From Hydrogenothermus marinus (GTDB taxonomy: Bacteria; Aquificota; Aquificia; Aquificales; Hydrogenothermaceae): a DNA stretch of 64,000 nt. Position 1 is the stretch's first letter. The number at the start of each line of letters is the position of its first letter. Where the stretch lies: contig NZ_REFO01000013.1 in the NCBI RefSeq assembly GCF_003688665.1, forward strand, positions 110,835 through 174,834, in the 5' to 3' direction. A program made the position numbers and the translations under genes. The notes under the pieces are model-generated. The model was not told the origin of the DNA, searched no databases, and saw only the letters and a program-made list of their open reading frames with translations. This document shows positions 9,800 to 17,779 of this stretch, one piece after another.

Positions 9800-11812
9800 C
9801 TATTTGATTTTATATACAACTAAATTTGGAAAGTTATCATAAACAAGTTGAAAATTTTTAAACTTATTAGCTTTTACAAACATTTTATCTATCATTGTAT
9901 TTATAAAAATATCAGACACTAATAATTCATAATATTTGTTATCTTTTGTTTTAATAATTTCTAAAACTAAATTTTTATCATTTATTAAATTTGTTTGGTT
10001 TTTATTTGATAGTTCATATAAAAAATTAACTTTTTTATGGATTCTTTTTTCTCTATCTACGAAAATTACTTGAGATATATTTTGATTTTTTACTAAAAAA
10101 GTATTATTTTCTAAATTATATGAAAAAGTTGGACATTTTATTAGATTATCTTTTTCCATACATTTATAAAAAGATTTCACCAAAGGAAGTTGAAACTTTT
10201 GTATTTTTGTACCTGCAAAACCTATCATTGGTATAAAATCTGAGTGTAAATCTCTGCCATAAATAAATATATAAACATCTTTTTTTGGTTTTTCTTTATA
10301 ATTATCTACTAAATTTAGATATTCATCTATTTTTATATTTATTAAATTATTCTTTTTAATTAAATTTTTTGTTCCTTTATTTGTCAAATAAGATATTAGT
10401 TTATATGTTCTTTTAGGATTAGTAGTATACATAGAGTTTGCAAAACTATACATTTTAATCTGATTAAAATTACCATTATCTGTAAAAGTACCCTTATTTA
10501 ATAAATACTGGATAGCAAGTCCATAATCCCACCAAGCCCAGATATAAGAATCTTCTTTTAAATATTTGTTTGCTTCTAATGTGGATTTATAAATTCCTTC
10601 AGAAAATAAAGGTCTTGGTATTAGTAAAAATGCATTTGGCGGTGTAGAAAAAAGGAAAGTTATAAATAATAAAAATGTAAAAGTAGTATTTTTTAGAAAA
10701 TCTGTATTTAAAAATCTATCTTTCAAGAAACTATAAAAAATATAAACTCCATATCCAACTCCTATACCAATAAAAGGAGCAAGGTACATCATAAACCTAT
10801 TAGAACCAAAAGATGTTAAACCTAAAGCAAATACTGGAAATAAAAGTAAAAAGAAAGTTTTATATCTATAGAAAAATAAAATTAATCCGAATATAGCGAT
10901 AATAAAAGCTAAAATATTATCTGTAGTTATATTAATAACCTGTTTTAATGTTAAACCTTGTAATTCAGATATAGAAATACTAACAGATGCAGGCAAAAAT
11001 GAAGGTTGAGTTATTTTAAATATGTAAGAAGTAAAATATTTATATATACTTAATACACTACCAATAAGTTCATTATTCATGATAAGAGCAAAGAAAAGTA
11101 AAGAAAATAAAAAATTAATTTTTAAATTTTTTATAAGCTTTGTTTTATATATGTAAAAGGAAGTAATTACAAAAGAAAATAAAAACATTAAAGAAAAAAC
11201 ATTTTTTGGATAATGCCACATAAAAAGCTTGTATAAAATAAAAATAATTGTAAGATTTATTAAAACTGATTTTATATTTTCTAAATTTTTTATTAGTTTA
11301 TAGACGAAAAGGTATATTCCAAATAAGAAAAAAAGTATTAGAAAATCTGTATCAAATCTTCCTAATTGGGTCCTTCCTGCATATATTATATTTAAAGAAC
11401 CAAGTATTGTGACTGAAGGAATAAAAAATAAAAATAGTTCTTTGTCTTTAGTTATATCTTTTAATAAAGAAAGTAAAGGTATAACAAATAATGGTGCAAA
11501 TAAAGGTGGAAATAATAAAAAAATAGTATTTAAATCTATATGCAAATATTTAGCTAAAATATAAGCTATATAGGAATGAAAATTTACAAAGGATATAGAA
11601 AAATCAGGAACATTTTTTAAGTAATCAATAGTTAAATTGGGACTATTCTCTAATAACTCTTTTGCTTTCCTTGCATAATAAAAAGCATCTGCACCAGTTA
11701 TTACATAATCTTTATATTTTTCTATAAACTCAATTAAAAATCGAAACTTAAAAAAGTAAACTATAGAAAAGGAAATTGAAATTATAAGAAACATTAATTT
11801 ATTTTTGTTCAT
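9800..11812 (-). CDS. STT3/PglB-family oligosaccharyltransferase
   Basis: This 670-residue protein has about a dozen N-terminal membrane helices and a C-terminal periplasmic domain from about residue 400. It carries the diagnostic WWDYG motif at 427-431. Other STT3 features are an acidic loop-1 site (D42 in GADAFYYA), a DxD at 154-156 after SRT-like GRTQLGRFD, and a SxSE-type motif with E283. Family members move a lipid-linked glycan onto Asn in N-x-S/T of exported proteins. It overlaps the pilin-like gene upstream by 14 bases, so it is cotranscribed with a likely acceptor. O-linked ligases (PilO/PglL) do not carry WWDYG. The substrate is unknown. Confidence 0.85.
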   Translation of the reverse strand: MNKNKLMFLIISISFSIVYFFKFRFLIEFIEKYKDYVITGADAFYYARKAKELLENSPNLTIDYLKNVPDFSISFVNFHSYIAYILAKYLHIDLNTIFLLFPPLFAPLFVIPLLSLLKDITKDKELFLFFIPSVTILGSLNIIYAGRTQLGRFDTDFLILFFLFGIYLFVYKLIKNLENIKSVLINLTIIFILYKLFMWHYPKNVFSLMFLFSFVITSFYIYKTKLIKNLKINFLFSLLFFALIMNNELIGSVLSIYKYFTSYIFKITQPSFLPASVSISISELQGLTLKQVINITTDNILAFIIAIFGLILFFYRYKTFFLLLFPVFALGLTSFGSNRFMMYLAPFIGIGVGYGVYIFYSFLKDRFLNTDFLKNTTFTFLLFITFLFSTPPNAFLLIPRPLFSEGIYKSTLEANKYLKEDSYIWAWWDYGLAIQYLLNKGTFTDNGNFNQIKMYSFANSMYTTNPKRTYKLISYLTNKGTKNLIKKNNLINIKIDEYLNLVDNYKEKPKKDVYIFIYGRDLHSDFIPMIGFAGTKIQKFQLPLVKSFYKCMEKDNLIKCPTFSYNLENNTFLVKNQNISQVIFVDREKRIHKKVNFLYELSNKNQTNLINDKNLVLEIIKTKDNKYYELLVSDIFINTMIDKMFVKANKFKNFQLVYDNFPNLVVYKIK

Positions 11813-12215
11813 AACAGTAAACTTTTTTAAGAGATTTTATTTCACAGGAAAAATGAAATCCTTTTAAAGAGATATTACATGTATTTCCTTTTATCCTAAC
11901 AGGATAGTCAGGCTTTGTTTCATCAATATATATTTCACAAGTATCTGTAGTATATTGAAAATTACATATTTTTGATTTGACAGTAGAATTCCATGAATAA
12001 TCTAATGCTAAACTTCTAGCACAATTAGTAAAAGAATAATAAATAGAAGCTAAATAAGCATTTTTTTTATATTTTATGTAATATGGAATTGATATAGATA
12101 ATAATAATGATAATATGGCAACTACTATAATCAATTCTAATAAAATAGATAATAATAATGATAATATGGCAACTACTATAATCAATTCTAATAAAGAAAA
12201 TCCTTTAATTTTCAT
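11799..12215 (-). CDS. Type IV pilin-like protein with duplicated N-terminal helix
   Basis: This 138-residue prepilin has a short leader (MKIKG) followed by FSLLE, giving the normal cleavage site and Glu+5. The 17-residue stretch beginning LLELIIVV is present twice in tandem (8-24 and 25-41), so the hydrophobic helix is far longer than usual. With one copy removed, the helix-kinking proline falls at mature position 22, the canonical place. The C-terminal domain has six cysteines and two N-x-S/T sequons (N76, N114). Three bases of sequence separate nothing from the next gene, the oligosaccharyltransferase, which it overlaps. It could be a minor pilin or a pseudopilin. Confidence 0.82.
   Translation of the reverse strand: MKIKGFSLLELIIVVAILSLLLSILLELIIVVAILSLLLSISIPYYIKYKKNAYLASIYYSFTNCARSLALDYSWNSTVKSKICNFQYTTDTCEIYIDETKPDYPVRIKGNTCNISLKGFHFSCEIKSLKKVYCYEQK
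12094..12195 (-). repeat. Perfect 51-bp tandem duplication inside the pilin-like gene
   Basis: Bases 12094-12144 and 12145-12195 are identical over 51 bases. The unit is a multiple of three, so the frame is kept and 17 residues are duplicated. The absence of any mismatch points to a recent event or an assembly artefact. Confidence 0.95.
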
Positions 12216-12310
12216 AAATATATCCTACGAAAAATGATTTTTGCTAATTTAAAATTTTATATATACAAAAAACCTATATAAAAACAATACTCGTACTTTT
12301 TTATTTATCT

Positions 12311-12350
12311 TGTTTTGAAAGGCCTCTTGGAATATAGAGGCCTTTGTTTT
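12311..12350 (-). terminator. Terminator after the major pilin gene
   Basis: The perfect nine-base stem AAAGGCCTC / GAGGCCTTT with a ten-base loop lies just past the pilin stop codon. The T-run is longer on the plus strand (TTTGTTTTT) than on the minus strand, so it may act in both directions or partially. It would allow high pilin mRNA with limited read-through into the minor pilin and transferase genes. Confidence 0.7.
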
Positions 12351-12358
12351 TAGTTATT

Positions 12359-12763
12359 TTATCGGCAATTTACGGTATAAGAACCACTTGTATCCTTTTG
12401 TGCTGTACAAGTAACTGTTTGACCATTAACTGTAATATTTCCAGTATAAGAAATACTTTCAGTATTAGTTCCAGGGTTGTTTAAAGTTAAAGTAATTTCA
12501 CTATCCCCAACTTTACATGTTTGTGTCGTATCCAATGCATTATATGTGTATTCAATAAGAAGAGTACCGATACACTTTTTAAAATCTGCTTCTGCTCTTA
12601 AGAATGCAGCCTTTTGTCTATATTTTGCAAACTGAGGAATAGCAATTGCTGCTAATATTGCTATTATTGCTACTACCACTAGTAGCTCAATTAATGTGAA
12701 ACCTTTTTGAGCTTTTTTCTTCTTAAGCTCAAGTTCTTCTTGTTTGATGAGTTCTTCCTTCAT
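12359..12763 (-). CDS. Type IV major pilin (PilA-like)
   Basis: This 134-residue prepilin has a Lys/Glu-rich 21-residue leader ending QKG, followed by FTLIELL, with cleavage expected after G21 and Glu+5 at E26. The helix runs to P43 (mature position 22). The globular part has four cysteines (C64, C83, C119, C133) and one sequon N109-I-T. The leader is longer than in most pilins, but the ATG has AGGAGGT at the right distance, so this start is well supported. A sigma-54-type promoter lies upstream, and pilR/pilS are the next genes. It is cotranscribed at most weakly with the minor pilin because of the intervening hairpin. Confidence 0.92.
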   Translation of the reverse strand: MKEELIKQEELELKKKKAQKGFTLIELLVVVAIIAILAAIAIPQFAKYRQKAAFLRAEADFKKCIGTLLIEYTYNALDTTQTCKVGDSEITLTLNNPGTNTESISYTGNITVNGQTVTCTAQKDTSGSYTVNCR

Positions 12764-12801
12764 CTTTTATACCTCCTAAATTTAATTTTGTTATTTTTAT
12801 A

Positions 12802-12817
12802 CTCAAAATATATGCCA
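12802..12817 (-). promoter_or_regulatory. Sigma-54 (RpoN) promoter of the pilin gene
   Basis: On the minus strand the site reads TGGCATATATTTTGAG. It matches the consensus TGGCAYRNNNNTTGCW except for A in place of C in the -12 element. The predicted start is about 27 bases before the ATG. The neighbouring pilR encodes a GAFTGA-type sigma-54 activator, which supports the call. Confidence 0.75.
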
Positions 12818-12891
12818 GCTTTTAGCTATGGAATTTAGTAAAAATTAAAAGTATTTAGTCTGATTTTTGTCATTTTAATTAACAATTTTTG

Positions 12892-14250
12892 TCAATCTTT
12901 AAAATACTTATCATATCTATATCTAAACTCTCTAAAAGATATACCTAAAATCTCTGCTGCTTTTGATTTTACTTTGCCTGCTTTTTCATAAGCATATCTT
13001 ATTATAGATTTTTCTATATTATCCATTACTTGTTTTAAGTCCATATTATCTTCTGGGAAATTTTTAATTTGAAATTCAGATTTTGTATCATCTATAAAAA
13101 TAGAGTTTAAAGAATTTATTTCAAAATATTCATTTAGTTTTAGTTCTTCATCTTCAGATAAAATTACTGCTTTTTCTATTATATTTTTAAGTTCTCTTAT
13201 GTTTCCTTTTAAATCTAAGGTTTTTAAATAAGTAATAAACTGAGGATCTATTTTTTTTATTTCTTTATTATATTTTTTTATTAGCTCTTTTAAAATCTGT
13301 TCAACAAGTAAGGGAATATCTTCTTTTCGTTCTCTTAATGGTGGTAAATTTATTGTTATTGTTGAAAGTCTATAATATAAATCTTCTCTAAATTCTCCTT
13401 TTTCTATCTGTTTTTTTAAATCTTTATTTGTTGCTGATATTATTCTTACATCAACTTCTATTTCTTTTGTTGAACCAAGAGGTCTTATTTTTCTTTCTTC
13501 TAAAAATCTTAAAAGCTTTGCTTGAAGTGGTAATGGCATTTCTCCTATCTCATCTAAAAATAAAGTACCTCCATTTGCTTCTTCTATAAGTCCTTTTTTA
13601 TCTTTATCAGCTCCTGTAAAGGCTCCTTTCTTATAACCAAATAGCTCACTTTCCAGTAAATCTGCTGGTATTGCTGCACAATTAACTGCAATAAAAGGTT
13701 TATTTTTTCTATTACTATAAGAATGTATTGCTTTTGCTGTAATTTCTTTTCCTGTTCCTGTTTCTCCAGTAATTAAAATATTTATATCATATGGTGCTAC
13801 CTTTTTTATTGTTTTTTTTACAAGTTGAATAGCTTTAGATTTTCCTGTTAAGAACTGTTCTTCTAAAATATTTTTATTGTCTAAGTTTTTTTCAATTTCT
13901 AACTTTTCTTTAACATTATTTATTAAATTTTTTATATCAGATACTTCAAAAGGTTTAGATATATAATCTGAAGCTCCTTTTTTTAAAGCTTCTACTGCTG
14001 TTTTAGAATCTGCAAAAGCAGTAATCATAAAAATCTGAATATCTGGATTTCTTTGTTTTAATTGAGGAATTATATCTATCCCTGAACCATCTGGTAGTCT
14101 AATATCTATAAATGCTATATCATATATTTTATTTTTTGATTGGAAATCCTGTATAGAATAAGCTTTTTCTATCTCAAATCCTGAATCTTCTAACAATATA
14201 GATAATATCTCTGTTATACTTTGCTCATCATCAACTATTAATGCTTTCAT
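12892..14250 (-). CDS. pilR: Sigma-54-dependent response regulator (PilR-like)
   Basis: This 452-residue NtrC-class activator has a receiver domain (about 1-120) with acidic pocket D7-D8 and phosphoacceptor D49. A sigma-54 AAA+ domain follows, with Walker A GETGTGKE (162-169), the RpoN-contact motif GAFTGA (209-214) and Walker B FLDEIGE. A C-terminal Fis-type HTH ends it (KSKAAEILGISFREFRYR). It overlaps pilS by 20 bases and lies next to a pilin gene with a sigma-54 promoter, as in Pseudomonas and Myxococcus pil loci. The general NtrC fold alone would not prove PilR; the context does most of the work. Confidence 0.88.
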   Translation of the reverse strand: MKALIVDDEQSITEILSILLEDSGFEIEKAYSIQDFQSKNKIYDIAFIDIRLPDGSGIDIIPQLKQRNPDIQIFMITAFADSKTAVEALKKGASDYISKPFEVSDIKNLINNVKEKLEIEKNLDNKNILEEQFLTGKSKAIQLVKKTIKKVAPYDINILITGETGTGKEITAKAIHSYSNRKNKPFIAVNCAAIPADLLESELFGYKKGAFTGADKDKKGLIEEANGGTLFLDEIGEMPLPLQAKLLRFLEERKIRPLGSTKEIEVDVRIISATNKDLKKQIEKGEFREDLYYRLSTITINLPPLRERKEDIPLLVEQILKELIKKYNKEIKKIDPQFITYLKTLDLKGNIRELKNIIEKAVILSEDEELKLNEYFEINSLNSIFIDDTKSEFQIKNFPEDNMDLKQVMDNIEKSIIRYAYEKAGKVKSKAAEILGISFREFRYRYDKYFKD

Positions 14251-15397
14251 TTTTAGCCTTTATAGGTAATTTAATAATAAATTTTGCTCCGCCTAATTCT
14301 TCACTTTTAGAAACTAAAATATTACCATCTAAATTTATAGCAATATTTTTTGCTATTGCAAGACCAAGTCCTGTTCCTTTTGGGTTTTCAGTAAAAAAAG
14401 GATCAAAAATCTTATCTTTTATATCTTCTGATATTCCTTTACCATCATCTTCTATTATTAAAATTAGATTTTCATCATTGTTATTTAATGTTATTTTTAC
14501 TTTTGATTTTGACCAATATAAAGCATTTTTAAAAATATTATCAATTAATGAGTAAATAGCTTTTTTGTTTGCTCTTATTTTTATAGGTTTTGTATTTAAT
14601 ATAATTTTTTTCCCTAATGTATGAGATTTAACAATTTCATTTATTAGTTCATCAAGGTTAATAATTTCCTCATTTTCTTTATATGGATCTGTTAATCTTA
14701 AAAAATTTTTTAAAAGCTCATCAACTCTTTTTGATTCTTTATATATAATATCAACTAATTTCTCATTTATTTTTCCTTCTTTGATTAATTGAGCAGCTCC
14801 ACTAATGGATGCTAAAGGATTTTTTATTTCATGGGCTAAATTTGCAGATATTTCATATAATTTTTTATACATCTGAGTTTTTTTCTTTTCATCTTCTAAT
14901 ATTTTAATTTCTTTTTGTTGTTGTTCTAATCTTTTATTTAAAGCAATTCCTGCAAAAGCTATTATGAAAAATGAAAATCCGTGTAAGAATGAAGGAATTA
15001 ATAAATTAGAAATTCCATCTGAATTATACATATATCTTACAGATATATAAGATATAAAAGATATTACAGAAAGTATATAAGCATTATTTTTTCCAGTTAA
15101 TAAACTATAAAAGAATATTGGAAATAAATATAAGATAGAAAGATAAAAAACAGAATTATAATTAAATAACATGAAAACTGTTATAAAAGAAATATCAAGA
15201 ATAAATTCCCATATAATTACTTTTTTGGAAAAAAGCAAAACAAAAGCAACTATTGAATAAACAATTACAACAACAATAGGTATATTAAAAGGTATAACTT
15301 TAATAATGTTTAAATATATAAAATAAAAAAAAGAAAAGAATATTGCGAAAAAGAATCTACCTAACTTATAGCCAATTAGATACTGATTTAATTGCAC
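14231..15397 (-). CDS. pilS: Sensor histidine kinase (PilS-like)
   Basis: This 388-residue protein has about six N-terminal membrane helices within residues 1-155 and no obvious periplasmic domain. A linker is followed by HisKA (H189 in NLAHEIKNPLAS) and an HATPase domain with the G1/G2 boxes EDDGKGIS and GTGLGLAI. The multi-helix sensor is the PilS architecture. The start is GTG, just after rpoZ ends. It presumably phosphorylates the PilR-like regulator encoded immediately downstream. Confidence 0.86.
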   Translation of the reverse strand: MQLNQYLIGYKLGRFFFAIFFSFFYFIYLNIIKVIPFNIPIVVVIVYSIVAFVLLFSKKVIIWEFILDISFITVFMLFNYNSVFYLSILYLFPIFFYSLLTGKNNAYILSVISFISYISVRYMYNSDGISNLLIPSFLHGFSFFIIAFAGIALNKRLEQQQKEIKILEDEKKKTQMYKKLYEISANLAHEIKNPLASISGAAQLIKEGKINEKLVDIIYKESKRVDELLKNFLRLTDPYKENEEIINLDELINEIVKSHTLGKKIILNTKPIKIRANKKAIYSLIDNIFKNALYWSKSKVKITLNNNDENLILIIEDDGKGISEDIKDKIFDPFFTENPKGTGLGLAIAKNIAINLDGNILVSKSEELGGAKFIIKLPIKAKNESINS

Positions 15398-15399
15398 AT

Positions 15400-15627
15400 T
15401 TATTCTTCTTCTTTAATTATTTCTTCAGGTTTTATAATTTTTGCTTCACCTTTTGCTATTTTGTCTATAGCTATAACAGTTTTTTTAAGAGGAATTCCTT
15501 CTTCTGTTACAAAAGATTCTGCTCCTGTTTCATAAAGTCTTTTAGCAAGTTTTGCTGCAGCATGAACTAATTCATATCTATTATTTACTTTCTTTAAAGC
15601 TTCTTCAGTTAAAGGTCTTTTACTCAA
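15400..15627 (-). CDS. rpoZ: RNA polymerase omega subunit
   Basis: This 75-residue protein shows the omega core: NRYELVHAAAKLAKRL followed by a K-rich segment with IAIDKIAKGEAKI and an acidic tail. Omega helps assemble beta-prime. The start is TTG with GGAGG at a good distance. It lies two bases upstream of pilS. Confidence 0.85.
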   Translation of the reverse strand: MSKRPLTEEALKKVNNRYELVHAAAKLAKRLYETGAESFVTEEGIPLKKTVIAIDKIAKGEAKIIKPEEIIKEEE

Positions 15628-15665
15628 GGAATAACCTCCTCAATAATTTTAAGTAAATTATTATA

Positions 15666-16448
15666 TCAGTTTTCTAAACTGATTTTCTTTACTTCTTCAA
15701 AATTTAAAATATCCATATATTCCCACTCTCTATAAGCCATAGCATATATTCCTTCTTTTGTTAGTTTGTTTAGTATATCTTCTTTTATGCTTAAGCTTGC
15801 AAAAATAAGTATAATTTCTTTATCTTTATATTCAGGAAAAAATTCTTTTAACTTTGTTGCTTTTTCTTTTGCTTGTTTTATGTATTCTACTCTTGGAGTT
15901 GCTTTTACTTCTACCAAAAATAGTTTATCTTTACATATTGCTATTACATCCCATTCTTCAGTTTTTCCGTTTAATTTTTTCTCTACATTTGCCATTAATG
16001 TATCAGGATCACATTTAAAATATTTTTTAATGATAGGTCTTGTAGCTGGTAAAACTATATCTTCAACAATAGTTCCTAATTTGTTAGAAAGTTCTCCCCA
16101 TTGTTTATTTATTCTTCTTACTTCTCTTTTCATCTCATCTTTAAAGTCTTTCATTTCATTTTTAAACTCAAGCATTTCATCTTTGAACTCTTTCATTTCA
16201 TCTTTAAAGTCCTTCATCTCATCTTTAAAGTCTTTCATTTCATTTTTAAACTCAAGCATTTCATCTTTGAACTCTTTCATCTCATCTTTAAAGTCTTTCA
16301 TTTCATTTTTAAACTCAAGCATTTCATCTTTAAACTCTTTCATCTCTTGTTTTAGTGCTTGAATTTCCATTTCTGTTTTCTGCTGTATATATACAAGTCT
16401 CATCATTGCTTCTTCAAGTCTATCTACTCTTTCTTTAAGTTCTGGCAT
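15666..16448 (-). CDS. Coiled-coil protein with PD-(D/E)XK nuclease-like domain (DUF3782 type)
   Basis: This 260-residue protein begins with a predicted coiled coil (about 5-115). Its centre is ten near-identical heptads of the form EM(K/L)(E/D)FK(D/N) at 35-104. The C-terminal half has the restriction-endonuclease-like signature EWDVIA...FLVEVKAT, with D167, E180 and K182 as candidate catalytic residues. Proteins of this layout are common and often multi-copy in Aquificales and cyanobacteria, and their function is unknown. The heptads are encoded by DNA repeats, so the coil length may vary between strains. Confidence 0.75.
   Translation of the reverse strand: MPELKERVDRLEEAMMRLVYIQQKTEMEIQALKQEMKEFKDEMLEFKNEMKDFKDEMKEFKDEMLEFKNEMKDFKDEMKDFKDEMKEFKDEMLEFKNEMKDFKDEMKREVRRINKQWGELSNKLGTIVEDIVLPATRPIIKKYFKCDPDTLMANVEKKLNGKTEEWDVIAICKDKLFLVEVKATPRVEYIKQAKEKATKLKEFFPEYKDKEIILIFASLSIKEDILNKLTKEGIYAMAYREWEYMDILNFEEVKKISLEN
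16137..16346 (-). repeat. Ten tandem 21-bp repeats encoding heptads
   Basis: The DNA repeats with a 21-base period and a higher-order 63- to 84-base pattern, because heptad types recur in the order K-E, L-E, K-D. Each unit encodes seven residues, so gain or loss keeps the frame. Confidence 0.88.
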
Positions 16449-16494
16449 CTTAAACTCCTCTAAAAAAATATTTAGACAATAATATTATTATAAG

Positions 16495-16528
16495 TTGATA
16501 TAGCTAAAAATCAATTTTATAATTGATT
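16495..16528 (+). promoter_or_regulatory. galE promoter with palindrome over the -10
   Basis: TTGATA (16495-16500), a 17-base spacer and TATAAT (16518-16523) form a strong promoter 37 bases before galE. The perfect inverted repeat AATCAATT-ttat-AATTGATT (16509-16528) is centred on the -10, where a repressor could bind. No matching regulator is evident in the window. Confidence 0.72.
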
Positions 16529-16559
16529 AACGAAAAATAATATTAACAAGGGAGATTTT

Positions 16560-17567
16560 ATGTCAAAAAAGATATTTTTAACAGGTGGAGCTGGTTATAT
16601 AGGTTCTCATACTGCAGTTGTGCTTTTAGAAGCAGGATATGATGTGGTTATTTATGATAATTTAAGTAATTCAAAATATGAAGTGATAAACAGAATAGAA
16701 AAAATTACTGGAAAAAGACCTGAGTTTATAAAAGGAGATATTAGAGATTCTAAAACCTTAGAAAAAGCTATAGAAGGTTGTGATGCAGTAATACATTTTG
16801 CAGGATTAAAAGCAGTTGGAGAGTCTGTAGAAAAACCTCTTGAGTATTATGATAATAATGTTTGTGGATCTGTGAATCTTTTTAAAGTAATGCAGAAAAA
16901 AAATATAAAAAAGATAGTTTTTAGTTCTTCTGCTACAGTTTATGGAGATCCTCAAAAACTTCCATTAACAGAAGATCATCCTTTAGCACCAGTAAATCCT
17001 TATGGCAAAACAAAGTATATGATTGAGGAAATACTGAAAGATTTATATAACTCTGATAAAAATTGGCATATAGCAGTACTTAGATATTTTAATCCTGTTG
17101 GTGCCCATGAATCAGGTTTAATAGGAGAAGACCCTCAAGGAATACCAAATAATTTAATGCCATATATATCACAAGTAGCAGTAGGAAAAAGAGAATATTT
17201 AAGAGTATTTGGAAATGATTACGATACACCAGATGGAACAGGAATAAGAGATTATATACATGTAGTAGACCTTGCCAAAGGACATCTAAAAGCTCTTGAA
17301 AAGCTTGATGAAATAGGCTATGAAGTTTATAATCTTGGAACAGGAAGAGGATATTCTGTATTAGAAGTAGTAAAAGCATTTGAAAAAGCATCAGGTAAGA
17401 AAATTCCTTATAAAATTGTAGAAAGAAGACCGGGAGATGTAGCAGTTTGCTATGCAGACCCATCAAAAGCAGAAAAAGAGCTTAACTGGAAAGCCGAATA
17501 TGATATAAACAAAATGTGTAAAGATAGCTGGAACTGGCAGAGTAAAAATCCAAAAGGATATGAATAG
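16560..17567 (+). CDS. galE: UDP-glucose 4-epimerase
   Basis: This 335-residue extended SDR interconverts UDP-Glc and UDP-Gal (or the GlcNAc forms) for surface glycans. The NAD-binding motif is [10 protein letters not shown] near residue 7. The catalytic Tyr-Lys pair is in [18 protein letters not shown] and [11 protein letters not shown] are typical GalE stretches. The length matches the family. It has its own promoter and stands at the edge of the polysaccharide region. Confidence 0.95.
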   Translation: MSKKIFLTGGAGYIGSHTAVVLLEAGYDVVIYDNLSNSKYEVINRIEKITGKRPEFIKGDIRDSKTLEKAIEGCDAVIHFAGLKAVGESVEKPLEYYDNNVCGSVNLFKVMQKKNIKKIVFSSSATVYGDPQKLPLTEDHPLAPVNPYGKTKYMIEEILKDLYNSDKNWHIAVLRYFNPVGAHESGLIGEDPQGIPNNLMPYISQVAVGKREYLRVFGNDYDTPDGTGIRDYIHVVDLAKGHLKALEKLDEIGYEVYNLGTGRGYSVLEVVKAFEKASGKKIPYKIVERRPGDVAVCYADPSKAEKELNWKAEYDINKMCKDSWNWQSKNPKGYE

Positions 17568-17700
17568 AGTTTAGTAAATATATTTTAGATAAAAGCTATT
17601 TATAATTCAAAAAAAGTAGAAATATAGATCTTTACATCATTAATAAACCCAAAAAATAGATATAGTAATAGCAAAAAAATAAAAACAGATTAATTGAAAA

Positions 17701-17760
17701 AGTTTCTTTAAGAAATGGTAGATAAATATGAGAGAGACTAAAATGATTTTATAAGAAACT
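17701..17760 (+). promoter_or_regulatory. Two-stem leader element upstream of the WecA-like gene, copy 1
   Basis: AGTTTCTT (17701-17708) pairs exactly with AAGAAACT (17753-17760), and an inner stem ATAAA/TTTAT (17722-17726 with 17748-17752) is possible. The whole region from about 17668 to 17873 recurs at about 24591-24796. The inner stem differs in sequence there but can still pair. The rest of the 212-base gap after galE shows nothing else I can call. Confidence 0.45.
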
Positions 17761-17779
17761 ACAAAGGAGAAAGATTTAT

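Noticed and set aside
16137..16346. Possible CRISPR array
   Set aside because: Units are contiguous 21-bp coding repeats with no unique spacers.
15766..16362. Long open frames on the plus strand opposite the heptad-repeat gene
   Set aside because: They mirror the 21-bp repeats of the minus-strand gene, have Ser/Phe-rich low-complexity translations and no RBS.
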